Assembly: GCA_030142905.1 (NCBI GenBank)
Contig: JASJOG010000099.1
Span: 310,001 to 374,000 of the forward strand
Length of the DNA: 64,000 bases
Direction: 5' to 3'
From: Heliopora coerulea
Lineage: Eukaryota > Cnidaria > Anthozoa > Scleralcyonacea > Helioporidae
The notes under the pieces are model-generated. The model had not been told where the DNA came from and ran no database searches. It saw only the letters and a list, made by a program, of their open reading frames with translations. The translations under genes and the position numbers were made by a program. Positions 1 through 8,463 of the stretch are shown in pieces. Numbering within the stretch: position 1 is the first letter of the stretch; the number at the start of each line of letters is the position of its first letter.

Positions 1-1012
1 TTTTGTTTGAAAATTAGCAATTGGATCTTTATGATTCTCTCTATTACTTCCTATAACACAAAAACCATTTTCTTCCGAAGAAACAATTAAACTTCCCAAT
101 GCTGTAAAAGAAATAAATTTATCATATCCTCCATTATCATTTCCAAATAAACCACTTTTTAACCAAGAAGTCCCGCTGTATGAATTTAATTTATAAACAA
201 TAAAAATATTAAATATATCTTTTTTACCTGTAACAGGATATAAATTAATATCACTAACTAATCTTTTAGTTCCATCAAATTTTAAAAAATATCTATTATT
301 AATTTTTTCACTTTCAGAACATAAAATAGCTTGTGAGTTTGCATATTTTGAATTGCATTTTTATTATCAATTCCACCATCAAAAATTTTTGAAACTTTTA
401 AAGAATTTCTTTCAAAAAGTAAATCATAAGATGAAGGATATTTAAATTTATACAATGAATTTACTTTTGAAAAAAAATTATCTTTAATAATACTTAAACT
501 CATCTCTTTTCTATAATTTGATATTAATAAAAAGTTATCATCAATATATTTTTTCCGGGAAAGGTCTTTATCACCTTTAGGGTCCGCAGTTGTTGTAATT
601 CTGTTATTTCCCATTACAATATTTCCAGACATTGTTCCTCCTGTTACTGATAATTTTCTAGAATCTTGGTCATCTACATATTTCTTCCTCGCTAAATCTT
701 TATCACTCACAGGATTCACAGTTGTGGAATTTTATTATCGCCCATGATAATATTTCCTGTCATTGTGCCTCCAGTTTTTAATAAATAATTTCCCGCTGAA
801 GTCCCTGATAAATTTCCTGAACCTTTCGCTTTGCTCACTTTGTCACCTACATATTTCTTCCTCGCTAAATGTGCATTTTCTGTTGGGTCAACTGATGTTA
901 TTATATGGTTTGAGCCTATGTTAATATTACCGGTCATTGTACCTCCTGTTGTTGGGAGACCCCCTGTTGTTATATTATCGCTAACTTTTTCATATCCGTA
1001 AAATAAACTCAT
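1..1012 (-). pseudogene. Tail-fibre-like protein, frameshifted and cut by the window edge
   Basis: The N-terminal part carries fibre-stem repeats of the form GGTMTGNI..G.N.I...DP....LARKKYV, about 45 residues each, seen at least three times. This is the stem repeat familiar from tailed-phage fibres. Downstream, in shifted frames, is sequence homologous to the lectin-like (LamG/concanavalin-type) head of the fibre at 39755-41171. Frame changes occur near 716 and near 340, and the C terminus runs off the window at base 1. Its start abuts the end of the penton-like gene at 1013. A role in host-cell attachment is inferred from architecture only. Confidence 0.7.
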
Positions 1013-1690
1013 TTATTTTATAATAATTTCCAATAAAACATTTCCAACAGATGATGAATTATTTCCTTCTACTTTGAATATTAATTCATTATAAATTCCA
1101 TTTGATAATTTTATTCCTCCTGTTTCTTCAGGTGGATAAATTTTTGAGACACTTCCTTTTAATGTTTGTTCAGATTCAATTGGAACTTGAATAAGTACAT
1201 TACTTCTTTTACCATTTACAAAATTTTTACTTTTATCAATCATATTACAGCTTATGTTTACATATTCCAAGTTGTTATTAATATTTACTACATTGTCGCT
1301 TTCTGTTGAGGTATTTGCTTGTATTACTTTATTCTCGGAAAATCATATCATTGGTCCAAATGTCTTCAAATTTAATGTTTTATCCGATTTTAGTGTGCAT
1401 TTTCCAGAAAAATCAATTTGTTCCAGTTCAATTGCGCCGACATTTTCTAATTCAGTTTTTAAAATATTAAAGGTATAATATCCATCTTTGAAGTCAATTT
1501 TTCTATTAGCACCTTGTGTATCATAACTAAAATAATGAATATTTTTATATAAATTATTAAAATTCCAAAAAATACTAACTGATTTTACAAACATTTTATT
1601 ACAATTAGTTAATATAAGTGGCTCGTCTAATGGAATTATTTTTTCTGAGTTTTCATCTTTTGTGATGAAGATTTTTAAAGATATTGTCAT
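1013..1690 (-). pseudogene. Penton-like (single jelly-roll) minor capsid candidate, one in-frame stop
   Basis: Homologue of the intact 222-aa protein at 41174-41842. The N-terminal half runs from 1690 to an in-frame TGA at 1343-1345, and the C-terminal half continues in the same frame to 1013. The matching codon in the other copy encodes Gly, so one substitution explains the break. Length (about 225 residues), beta-rich composition and a hydrophobic C terminus (NVLLEIIIK) fit the minor capsid or penton proteins of Polintons. It lies between the fibre and the large anchor protein. The structural assignment is an inference and would need fold prediction. Confidence 0.55.
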
Positions 1691-1729
1691 TTATTTTATA
1701 ATATATATTTTGATTCGAAACTTTGTTTC

Positions 1730-3313
1730 TCAGAGCACGTACCATGCAATTAAAATTCCACCAATTATTGATAAAGATAAAACAATTAAATTATCAACCG
1801 TAGGGGCTGTGGTTGTTGTTATAGCAGCGCTTGTGCCGGCTCCGCCGGTTTTCAACTGTTTGCTGTTTTTTGTTACTTTAGCAACCAAAGGATGTTTATT
1901 GGTCTTTGGTTGTTGTTCAGTTCCTAATGTTTCTAATTTTTTCAAGTCATGCGCTCCCAGTTGTTTTTTTATTGGATGTTCTTTAACCCCGTAATAATTA
2001 AAATTTTTGTTAATTCCAAAAATCATATTTTCTGATGAAACTTTTAGTTTATTATTATAACCATCAATTGGTTCTTTAAAAATAATTAAAGATGATGGAA
2101 TTAACCATAAAGTTGGACTTATAGCAGTATTTAAAACTACATTAGTTGACGAAATTGCTTTATTCATATTATTAATCCATGTTGTTGTATCATAATTTAT
2201 TATAGAATCTTCAACAATTTGTCTAAAAACTTTTTGTGTTTCTAATGCTGAAGCTCTTGGCCCAAAAATACTTTGTCTTGTCCTTGCTTGTGCTCCAAGG
2301 ATTGAATAAATATATGCTTCAATGCTGTGATTTAGCAATTCTATGCCACTTTTTGTAAGCCCATTTGATATTTTTGGAACAAATTTTTTATAATCATTTT
2401 GTGTCTCTCTAATTTGCCCAGGGCCATGTTTATATCTCATCCATGGTCTTACACCCACAACATCTTGTCCCAAATGCTCATTTTTTATGTTCATAATTTC
2501 TTGATATGTCCATTTTGGATAGTGATCTTTTAAAAAACCAGCATTAAATTTATAAAAGGTTTTATCATCACCATTTCTCAATTGCCACATAATTCTTCTA
2601 ACTGTAAAATATAGATGAAATCTCATAAATGATGTAATTTGTTTTGGCACATCTGAACTAAATAATAAATGTTGTATTGAAATTCCACATCCATAAGTTG
2701 CAACCCATGTTCCTATAATGCTTTGAAAATATGGCTCATTAAGTGACCATTTTGCATTATCATCTGTAGTTATACCACGTGGCGAATTTAATATAGGTAA
2801 ATTGCTTTGAAAATAATCTGTATTGTTTACATAAATCCTAAACTGATTTATAGGATAATTTAAGACATATTCTATTGGAAAATTATCCCAATAATATGAT
2901 TTTCCGGTAAAATCAACATGTCTTTTACCTTTTGGTAATTCTTGCACAGTTCCTCCGATTTTCCAAATTTTTGGAAAGTGGGCGGAACGCCCGCTGTCGC
3001 TGTGTTCAATAGGTTTACCGCTTTCGCGGTTAATATATAGATATTTGGTTGCATTTGGATCACTTTTAAATGCATCACTTTCAATATCAGTTTGAATATA
3101 TTTATTATTTATAAAATAAATTTTTGCACCATTAAAACTTCCGTCTTTTGTATAATCATGTACAAATTCAAATTTTGATAAATCTGCATAAGGATATTTT
3201 TTTAAAAAATTTTCTTTTAATTTTTTATCTACAATTGCTTGTTCTTTCTTAACAATATCATAATATTTTCCATAAAATTTTTTTGAAGCTTCTTCCACCA
3301 ATTTTTGATTCAT
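1730..3313 (-). CDS. Conserved 527-aa Polinton protein with C-terminal membrane anchor
   Basis: Intact ORF homologous along most of its length to the 492-aa protein at 41847-43325. I do not recognise a named domain. The N-terminal 60 residues are charged, the centre is rich in aromatic residues and strongly conserved (NYPINQFRIYVNNTDYFQS, ITSFMRFHLYFTVRRIMWQL), and the last 20 residues form a hydrophobic segment ending near the C terminus, suggesting a tail anchor. Residues about 96-112 come from a GC-rich double-hairpin insertion missing from the homologue, and another GC hairpin underlies residues about 489-493. Its position next to the penton-like and fibre genes suggests a virion protein, which is inference. 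Confidence 0.75.
   Translation of the reverse strand: MNQKLVEEASKKFYGKYYDIVKKEQAIVDKKLKENFLKKYPYADLSKFEFVHDYTKDGSFNGAKIYFINNKYIQTDIESDAFKSDPNATKYLYINRESGKPIEHSDSGRSAHFPKIWKIGGTVQELPKGKRHVDFTGKSYYWDNFPIEYVLNYPINQFRIYVNNTDYFQSNLPILNSPRGITTDDNAKWSLNEPYFQSIIGTWVATYGCGISIQHLLFSSDVPKQITSFMRFHLYFTVRRIMWQLRNGDDKTFYKFNAGFLKDHYPKWTYQEIMNIKNEHLGQDVVGVRPWMRYKHGPGQIRETQNDYKKFVPKISNGLTKSGIELLNHSIEAYIYSILGAQARTRQSIFGPRASALETQKVFRQIVEDSIINYDTTTWINNMNKAISSTNVVLNTAISPTLWLIPSSLIIFKEPIDGYNNKLKVSSENMIFGINKNFNYYGVKEHPIKKQLGAHDLKKLETLGTEQQPKTNKHPLVAKVTKNSKQLKTGGAGTSAAITTTTAPTVDNLIVLSLSIIGGILIAWYVL
1836..1848. repeat. GC-rich hairpin inside the 527-aa gene
   Basis: CCGGC-tcc-GCCGG, a perfect 5-bp stem with a 3-nt loop, stands out in AT-rich coding sequence just before the C-terminal membrane segment. 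The homologous region of the other element has unrelated AT-rich Lys/Thr repeats. Confidence 0.6.
2980..3030. repeat. GC-rich double-hairpin cassette inside the 527-aa gene
   Basis: Two perfect hairpins 24 nt apart: GGGCG-gaa-CGCCC at 2980-2992 and ACCGC-tttc-GCGGT at 3017-3030. Together they add about a dozen in-frame residues between two blocks that are nearly adjacent in the 492-aa homologue. The stretch GTCGCTGTG between them recurs in the cassette at 8467-8515. Confidence 0.75.
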
Positions 3314-3341
3314 TGTTTATTTTTACAATATTAAAAAATAA
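3314..3341. promoter_or_regulatory. 28-bp divergent intergenic region (anchor protein / integrase)
   Basis: Only 28 bases separate the two divergent start codons. The sequence is nearly pure A/T, with poly-A/T runs on each side and AAAATAA directly before the integrase ATG. The equivalent spacer in the other element is a 16-bp perfect palindrome, so this is the likely shared promoter of both arms. Confidence 0.5.
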
Positions 3342-4483
3342 ATGAACAAAGTTAGCGACAAAGACAACATGTCAGCGAAGCTGTTTGCTGACATGATTGT
3401 TATTGAACAAGAGTTAAGAGACATTTACTACAACCCAGAAACAGGTTATCAATCTGTGGAAAGACTTTATCAAAAAGCAAAAGAAAAGGGATTAAACGTT
3501 AGTAGAAAAATTGTGCAAGACGGGTTAAAAACACAAGATACTTTTACAAGATACAAACCAATTGTTAGAAGGCATAAATTCCAAAGAACATTTGTCAAAG
3601 ATTTAGGTGATCAAATCCAAATGGATTTGGTTGATATGGGAAAATATAAAAACCAGAACAAAGGATATTATTGGATACTGACAACTGTTGAAATTTTAAG
3701 TAGATATGCATTCGCTATTCCTGTTTACAGAAAAGATACTAAAAACATGACAAAAGCTGTGGATGAATTATTAAAACAATTTAAAGAAAGATTTGGTAAA
3801 TACCCAAAAGTCGCTCAATTTGGTGAAGGAAAAGAATTTTACAATGTAGGTGTAAAAGAACTATTGAAAAAACATAATGTTGAATATTTTTCTACAAACT
3901 CAGATAGAAAAGCAGCTATAGTTGAAAGATTTAACAGAACTCTAAACACATCCATGTGGAAATATTTCTATAGCAAGGGAACTTATAATTGGATTAACCA
4001 AGTAGATGAACTTGTAGATAATTATAACCATACTAAACACAGTAGTATATTAATGAAATCTGCTGATGTGAACAAGTCTAACAAAGACCAAGTGTGGATT
4101 ACATTATATGGTTACCCATTAGGAGATTTACCTTTACCTAAATTCAGAATTGGTGATACTGTTAGAATTTCTAAATATAAGAATATCTTTACTAAAGGTT
4201 ATGAAGCTAATTTTACAGAAGAAATTTTTAAAATTGTAAAAGTATTTAGAGGTGATCCAAACATGATGAAATAGAAGATCATGAGGGAGAACCAATTATT
4301 GGAAAATTTTATGAACAGGAATTATCTGCTGTGGATAAAAAGGATGATGTGTATACAGTTGAGAAAATATTAAAAAGGAAAAAAGTCAAAGGTAAAAATA
4401 TGGTGTTGGTAAAGTGGCTAGGTTATGATAACAAACACAATTCTTGGATACCAGAAGAAAATATTCAAAACATCGAAGCGTAG
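3342..4483 (+). pseudogene. Retroviral-type integrase with C-terminal chromodomain, frameshifted
   Basis: An rve-type integrase catalysing element insertion. Most of it is one ORF (3342-4274); near 4262-4275 the frame shifts, and the remainder, ending at TAG 4481-4483, encodes a classical chromodomain (YTVEKIL..., then [10 protein letters not shown] and SWIPEENI). The first catalytic Asp (QMDLVDM) and the Glu (AAIVERFNRTL) are visible, but the second Asp position reads FGEGKEF where the other element has FDDGKEF, so the Asp is replaced by Gly. Residues about 4-18 come from a GC-rich hairpin insertion. It heads the rightward gene block. Frameshift plus active-site change point to an inactive copy. 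Confidence 0.85.
3353..3395. repeat. GC-rich hairpin cassette in the integrase N terminus
   Basis: CATGTCAGC (3368-3376) and GCTGACATG (3387-3395) form a perfect 9-bp stem with a 10-nt loop. The 20-bp core at 3372-3391 recurs exactly at 5109-5128 inside another gene and is read in the same frame (SAKLFA) in both. The other element's integrase lacks it. Confidence 0.8.
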
Positions 4484-4519
4484 CGTCAGCAAAGCAGTCA
4501 TGATAAATTAAATAAAATT
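4482..4519. repeat. GC-rich segment plus shared tail after the integrase stop
   Basis: Directly at the integrase stop codon comes GCGTAGCGTCAGCAAAGCAG, followed by TGATAAATTAAATAAAATT. The same 19-bp AT tail follows a GC-rich hairpin after the next gene's stop at 5950, so the two intergenic insertions appear related. The stem here is imperfect. Confidence 0.5.
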
Positions 4520-4532
4520 AATAAATAAATAA

Positions 4533-5930
4533 ATGTCTGAAGGTTTTGATGATATTGAAATGAGAAATAGAAACATGGAAGAAGAAGAAGAAGAAGAAGA
4601 AGAAGGGGAAAGAAGTTTTGGTGGGGATGACCTTGATGATCATAATAGAATTATAAACATAATAAACACAGAAAATCCAAAAAGAAAATTTAATAGGGTT
4701 GACCGCGCAAGCGGCGAGCAAAGCTCTCTTTCAAGAGAAACACCTGTGAATATATCAAGAAGAATGAGAAATGTAAAATCGATAATAACTAATGATAGAA
4801 AACTAAGTTTTAAAAAAATATTTAAAATTCGACTTGAAAAGAAAAATGGACCAAATAATAGTATATTGTTGGATAAAACAACATTTGTAAGAGACCAAAA
4901 AGGAAATGTTTCAATTATTTTCAAAGGTGAAAAAATTGGTAATGTCAATACCAACAATGAACCAGAGTTATTTACCAGAAAAAATAAGAAATATGTTGAT
5001 GAATTTAATGATTATATGAAAAAAGCAAAAAAAGAATATGAAAAAACTCCAAGTGCGGTAATAGAACAAAGAATTGGCGTAGCCGTCACGGAGCGTGGAG
5101 ACAATTTATCAGCGAAGCTGTTTGCTGAAGGTGATGATGGTTATTTTGAAAGTGAAGTTGTCAATTCTATCACTAATGATTCTATTTTAGAAATTCAAAC
5201 TAAAATTGATAATATAATTGGTGAAAATAACTTTAAAAAGTTCATTGATAATGAACAGGATCCAAGACGAACATTATTTGAAAGAAATGAATTAAGGGAA
5301 TTTAGAGGACTAGTATATTTGGAGGATATTGACTCCAATCTATCAGAAAATGAAAAAAAAGAAGTTATACGTGGAAAAATTGATGGATTTGATAGAGAGC
5401 ATCATCAACATTGGAAAAATAAATCTGAATTAGAAACAGCTCAACCTCAAAAAAGTATATATAAAACTTTTTCAGAAATTGCAAAACTTCAAGCAGATAA
5501 AATGAGACTTGAAAATAATGAAAGACCAATTAGTGAAGAAGGAATACAGATTTTAAATGAAAATGCTGAAGAATCTGACCTTGGAAGATTAGAAAGATTT
5601 AAAAAATGGGCAAAAGAAAATTTATTAGGTTTATCAGCAGTTGCTATTTCTGTAACAGGTATAATTACAGCAATAGTTATAAGGGCAAGAAACGCATTAA
5701 AACAAGGTGCAAAAGCGGTTGGAAATTTAGGAAAAGCAATTGCAAATATAGGTAAAAATTTTGGTGCAGTCATTTCAGCAGTTTTAAATTTAATCTCTCA
5801 AATATTATCATGGGGTGCAAAAGGTATTGCTTTTCTAGCTAAAAATTTATGGATATTAGTTATTGCAATTACTTACTTTTTATATAAAGAATATAAAGAA
5901 TACCGAAAGGACAATAAAAAAACAGCATAG
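4533..5930 (+). CDS. Conserved 465-aa protein with acidic N terminus and C-terminal membrane region
   Basis: Intact ORF. A Glu run (residues about 16-24) is followed by a charged helical region and, from about residue 360, a highly conserved hydrophobic C terminus (LLGLSAVAISVTGIITAIVI, then Gly/Ala-rich amphipathic repeats and NLWILVIAITYFLYKEYKEY). At least two membrane segments are likely. The homologue at 44347-45603 is most similar in this C-terminal third. No enzymatic motif is seen. It sits between integrase and capsid candidate, so a virion or membrane-interaction role is possible but unproven. Two GC-rich hairpin cassettes are inserted in frame at residues about 57-69 and 184-199. 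Confidence 0.75.
   Translation: MSEGFDDIEMRNRNMEEEEEEEEEGERSFGGDDLDDHNRIINIINTENPKRKFNRVDRASGEQSSLSRETPVNISRRMRNVKSIITNDRKLSFKKIFKIRLEKKNGPNNSILLDKTTFVRDQKGNVSIIFKGEKIGNVNTNNEPELFTRKNKKYVDEFNDYMKKAKKEYEKTPSAVIEQRIGVAVTERGDNLSAKLFAEGDDGYFESEVVNSITNDSILEIQTKIDNIIGENNFKKFIDNEQDPRRTLFERNELREFRGLVYLEDIDSNLSENEKKEVIRGKIDGFDREHHQHWKNKSELETAQPQKSIYKTFSEIAKLQADKMRLENNERPISEEGIQILNENAEESDLGRLERFKKWAKENLLGLSAVAISVTGIITAIVIRARNALKQGAKAVGNLGKAIANIGKNFGAVISAVLNLISQILSWGAKGIAFLAKNLWILVIAITYFLYKEYKEYRKDNKKTA
4703..4738. repeat. GC-rich triple-hairpin cassette inside the 465-aa gene
   Basis: Three perfect small hairpins lie end to end: CCGC-gcaa-GCGG (4703-4714), GAGC-aaa-GCTC (4716-4726) and TCTCTT-tc-AAGAGA (4725-4738). 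They are read in frame. The first stem and its frame (GAC CGC, Asp-Arg) recur in the cassette at 7803-7817. The homologue has unrelated AT-rich sequence here. Confidence 0.75.
5085..5128. repeat. GC-rich cassette with the shared 20-bp hairpin core
   Basis: Within the 465-aa gene, GCGTAGCCGTCACGGAGCGTG is followed by the 20-bp core at 5109-5128 (stem TCAGC/GCTGA) that is identical to 3372-3391 in the integrase gene. The first part resembles the GCGTAGCGTCA after the integrase stop. It is in frame and missing from the other element. Confidence 0.75.
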
Positions 5931-5968
5931 CGAGTGAAGCGAGCGCTTCTGATAAATTAAATAAAATT
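5930..5968. repeat. GC-rich intergenic hairpin before the capsid gene
   Basis: GAAGCG-ag-CGCTTC (5936-5949) is a perfect 6-bp stem immediately after the stop of the 465-aa gene. It is followed by TGATAAATTAAATAAAATT, the same tail as after the integrase stop at about 4500. Confidence 0.65.
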
Positions 5969-6009
5969 TTTTTATAAAACAAAAATTTTTAATTTTTGTA
6001 TAATAAAAA

Positions 6010-7248
6010 ATGAATAGAGTAAACAAATTATATCCAGGATATAAAAGATCAAAAATGAGTGAAATTAAAGGAAACAGAACAAGGCATGTTGTAACTTTGA
6101 ATCTGAATTCAGCAAATCCAGAAGAAGAACTTTATATAGATATTCCAAAATTAAATCCTAATTTGTGTCTTGTTCCTGATTCATTAAAATTGTTATTTAA
6201 TTTTAAAAATGCAAATACTAAATCGTGGTTTTTAAATAATTTATCAAAATTGTTAAAGAAAAGATTGGTTGTTAAATTTGCTGGAGAAATTGTTTATGAT
6301 AATAGTGAAGAATCTTTACTAGAAATTTACAAAGATCTCTGGAAGCCTGAATTTGAAAGAGCAGATATGGTTGAATACGGCATCGCCCGAGAAAACCTCA
6401 GAAAATTAATTTCAAAAGATGACTCTAGAGTAACAAATGGCAATGCAGAAAAAGTATCTGATAAATTAATGTATAATATTTATGGGACAAAACAGTGTTT
6501 AAAATTAGAAAAAATACTTTCAGATCATGGATTATATGCCCCTTATGGAATGATTAATAATTTTCAATACATTTTAACTTTTCCAAAAGCTAGTGAAATT
6601 ATGGTAGCACAGTCTGGCAGTAGTGTTGGGGGATATACATTGGAAAATTTAGAATTAGAGTATGAAACGATTGAAAATCAAGACTTGGCAATTGATGTTT
6701 TATCAAATTACACCACAGGAAGATCATTATCATATAATTATGTAACTTTGATGAAAACAGTAGAATGGAATAAAGATGCAACTTTACATAATGAAACTAT
6801 AAATATTCCGCGGAAGAGTATGAAAGCAGTTGTGCTGTTATTTAGAAATAAAACTATCACAGATAGTGAACAATTTGTTTATCCAAATATAACAGACGTC
6901 AAAATTAGTGTTGAAGGAGTGCCAAATAGTATATATTCTCAAGGTATGCCAAAAAGAAGATTTTTTGAAGAGGCATTTAGAATATTTCACGGAGGATATG
7001 GCGGTAGTGATGCAGTTATGAGTATTGAAAAATTTTATAAAGATTCATTTGCATTATGTGTGGATTTAAGAACATTAGATGATAACTTTGTTTATGGAAC
7101 TGGTAAAAAATTAGTAAACACACAGTCTGGATTGTTGCTAGAAATTATAAAAACTGCCATTTCTGCAAATGTAATGTGTCATATATTTGTGATAAGTGAT
7201 GGATTGTTAAACATTGTAAATAAAGATTTGTCATCAATTCAATTTTGA
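6010..7248 (+). CDS. Probable double-jelly-roll major capsid protein (412 aa)
   Basis: Intact ORF about 75% similar by eye to the 411-aa protein at 45600-46835 and the most conserved gene shared by the two elements. Features that fit a Polinton-type capsid are DIPKLNPNLCLVPDS followed by NNLSKLLKKRLVVKFAGEIV near the N terminus, and a C-terminal half with YPNITDVKISVEGVPNSIYS leading to a beta-rich end (HIFVISDGLLNIV). A second in-frame ATG at 6055 (MSEIKGN) begins where conservation is strongest and may be the true start. The neighbouring packaging ATPase supports a capsid role. The fold is inferred and was not computed. Confidence 0.65.
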   Translation: MNRVNKLYPGYKRSKMSEIKGNRTRHVVTLNLNSANPEEELYIDIPKLNPNLCLVPDSLKLLFNFKNANTKSWFLNNLSKLLKKRLVVKFAGEIVYDNSEESLLEIYKDLWKPEFERADMVEYGIARENLRKLISKDDSRVTNGNAEKVSDKLMYNIYGTKQCLKLEKILSDHGLYAPYGMINNFQYILTFPKASEIMVAQSGSSVGGYTLENLELEYETIENQDLAIDVLSNYTTGRSLSYNYVTLMKTVEWNKDATLHNETINIPRKSMKAVVLLFRNKTITDSEQFVYPNITDVKISVEGVPNSIYSQGMPKRRFFEEAFRIFHGGYGGSDAVMSIEKFYKDSFALCVDLRTLDDNFVYGTGKKLVNTQSGLLLEIIKTAISANVMCHIFVISDGLLNIVNKDLSSIQF

Positions 7249-7281
7249 AAACAAAAATCAAGGGTTTTTGAAAAATAAAAA

Positions 7282-7923
7282 ATGAATGACAACAAAGCTG
7301 AACACGAAGTGGGTAACAAAAAACCATTTAATATGATAATTGTTGGAATGACTGCTTGTGGAAAAACAAAATATCTTTTAGATTTTATAGAAAATAAATA
7401 AAAAAATTATTTTGATTATATTTTTTTAATTTGTCCGACATTTGAATGGAATAAAATTTATGAAAATTAGAAATATGATAAAGATGAAGATTTTATTGCT
7501 ATTCCTTGTGATCAAGATAATGTTGAAGATTGGTTAAAATTTATAGTTGACTTTTCAAAAGGAAGTAAAAGTTTAATCATATTGGATGATTGTGCAAGTG
7601 GAAAAAATGTTAAAAATAGAACAAGTGAGTTGGTTAAATTAGGATTTTCTGCAAGGCATTATAATTTTTCCGTTGTAGTTATAACGCAGCAGTTGACATC
7701 TATTGCTAAACCATTTAGAGAAAATATTTCAAAATTGGTTACATTTTATAACCCAAATAAAAAAGATATGACAACAATAATTCAAGAATATTTAGATGTA
7801 GGCGACCGCACGGCGGGAGGTAAAAAAGAATTGGATAAAATTTTAGAAACATTAAAAACCAAAAAATATTCAAGATTAGAAATTAATTTAATTTTTCCAT
7901 TTGGTTATAAAATAAATGAGTGA
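7282..7923 (+). pseudogene. A32-like (FtsK/HerA) genome-packaging ATPase, two in-frame stops
   Basis: The reading frame from ATG 7282 shows a Walker A motif (GMTACGKT) after MIIV and a Walker B motif (SLIILDDCASGK), followed by SVVVITQQL, typical of the packaging ATPases of Polintons and nucleocytoplasmic large DNA viruses. Two in-frame stops, TAA 7399-7401 and TAG 7468-7470, interrupt the region between Walker A and B; an open frame from 7582 covers only the C-terminal half. The homologue at 47026-47731 shares the order of motifs. A GC hairpin cassette lies at about residue 175. The end overlaps the next gene by eight bases at ATGA. Confidence 0.85.
7803..7817. repeat. GC-rich hairpin inside the ATPase gene
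   Basis: CCGC-acg-GCGG at 7806-7816, in frame, preceded by GA as in the stem at 4703-4714. The other element's ATPase reads through this position with AT-rich codons and no hairpin. Confidence 0.65.
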
Positions 7924-8410
7924 AAATAGTGAACATGTAGAAGTCCCGCAAATTGAGACAAGTACAACCGCAAGTGAAGAAAAGCAAACGCAAGTTGTTA
8001 AAAAAGAAGTAATGAAAAAACGAGAAGAATTGATAAAATTGTCTGAAGATGGGGAAATTAGTCAATCTGTTCAAAATTTGAAAAAATCAAGTGATGAAGT
8101 TATATTTAAAATTTATGCAGAATATGAGGCAAAACAAGCGGAAAAAGCAAATGCATTTTTAACAGATTTACTAATTAATAAATTTGCAGATTTATTAGGC
8201 GGATTAGACGCAATAGAAAGTAGTGAAGAATTGGAAAAAGAACTGGTTAAAGATAAATTATTAAAAAGAGATGTAAAATCTGTAGTTGAAAAATTAAGTC
8301 CATATTTACCATATCTTGGAATATTATCTGGTGGAGTTACAGTTGGAAAACATGTTATTAAAAAACAATCAAAAACCGGCAATACCAACGCCAGCGAAAA
8401 AGATGAATAA
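7916..8410 (+). CDS. Conserved 164-aa protein of unknown function
   Basis: Intact ORF starting in the ATGA overlap with the ATPase gene. Homologous to the 153-aa protein at 47712-48173. The N terminus is variable and Ser/Thr/Glu-rich; the conserved part (LSEDGEISQSVQNLKK, then KANAFLTDLLINKFADLLGG and a hydrophobic PYLPYLGILSGGVTVGKHVIKK) suggests a mostly helical protein with one short membrane-associating segment near the C terminus. It is always directly downstream of the packaging ATPase here, so a role in packaging or the capsid is plausible. No known family was recognised. Confidence 0.7.
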   Translation: MSENSEHVEVPQIETSTTASEEKQTQVVKKEVMKKREELIKLSEDGEISQSVQNLKKSSDEVIFKIYAEYEAKQAEKANAFLTDLLINKFADLLGGLDAIESSEELEKELVKDKLLKRDVKSVVEKLSPYLPYLGILSGGVTVGKHVIKKQSKTGNTNASEKDE

Positions 8411-8417
8411 TAAAATT

Positions 8418-8450
8418 AATTTTGTAATGATATATTTTTATTACAAAATT
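8418..8450. terminator. Hairpin at the 3' end of the rightward gene block
   Basis: AATTTTGTAAT (8418-8428) and ATTACAAAATT (8440-8450) form a perfect 11-bp stem just after the 164-aa stop codon and before the convergent 132-aa gene. The other element has an unrelated-length but similarly placed hairpin (48193-48220), also containing ATTTTGTA. Confidence 0.5.
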
Positions 8451-8463
8451 ACTGTGAAGTATC

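Noticed and set aside
4518..4957. Minus-strand ORFs across the 465-aa gene
   Set aside because: They are shadows of the conserved plus-strand gene, with composition-driven Phe and Leu runs.
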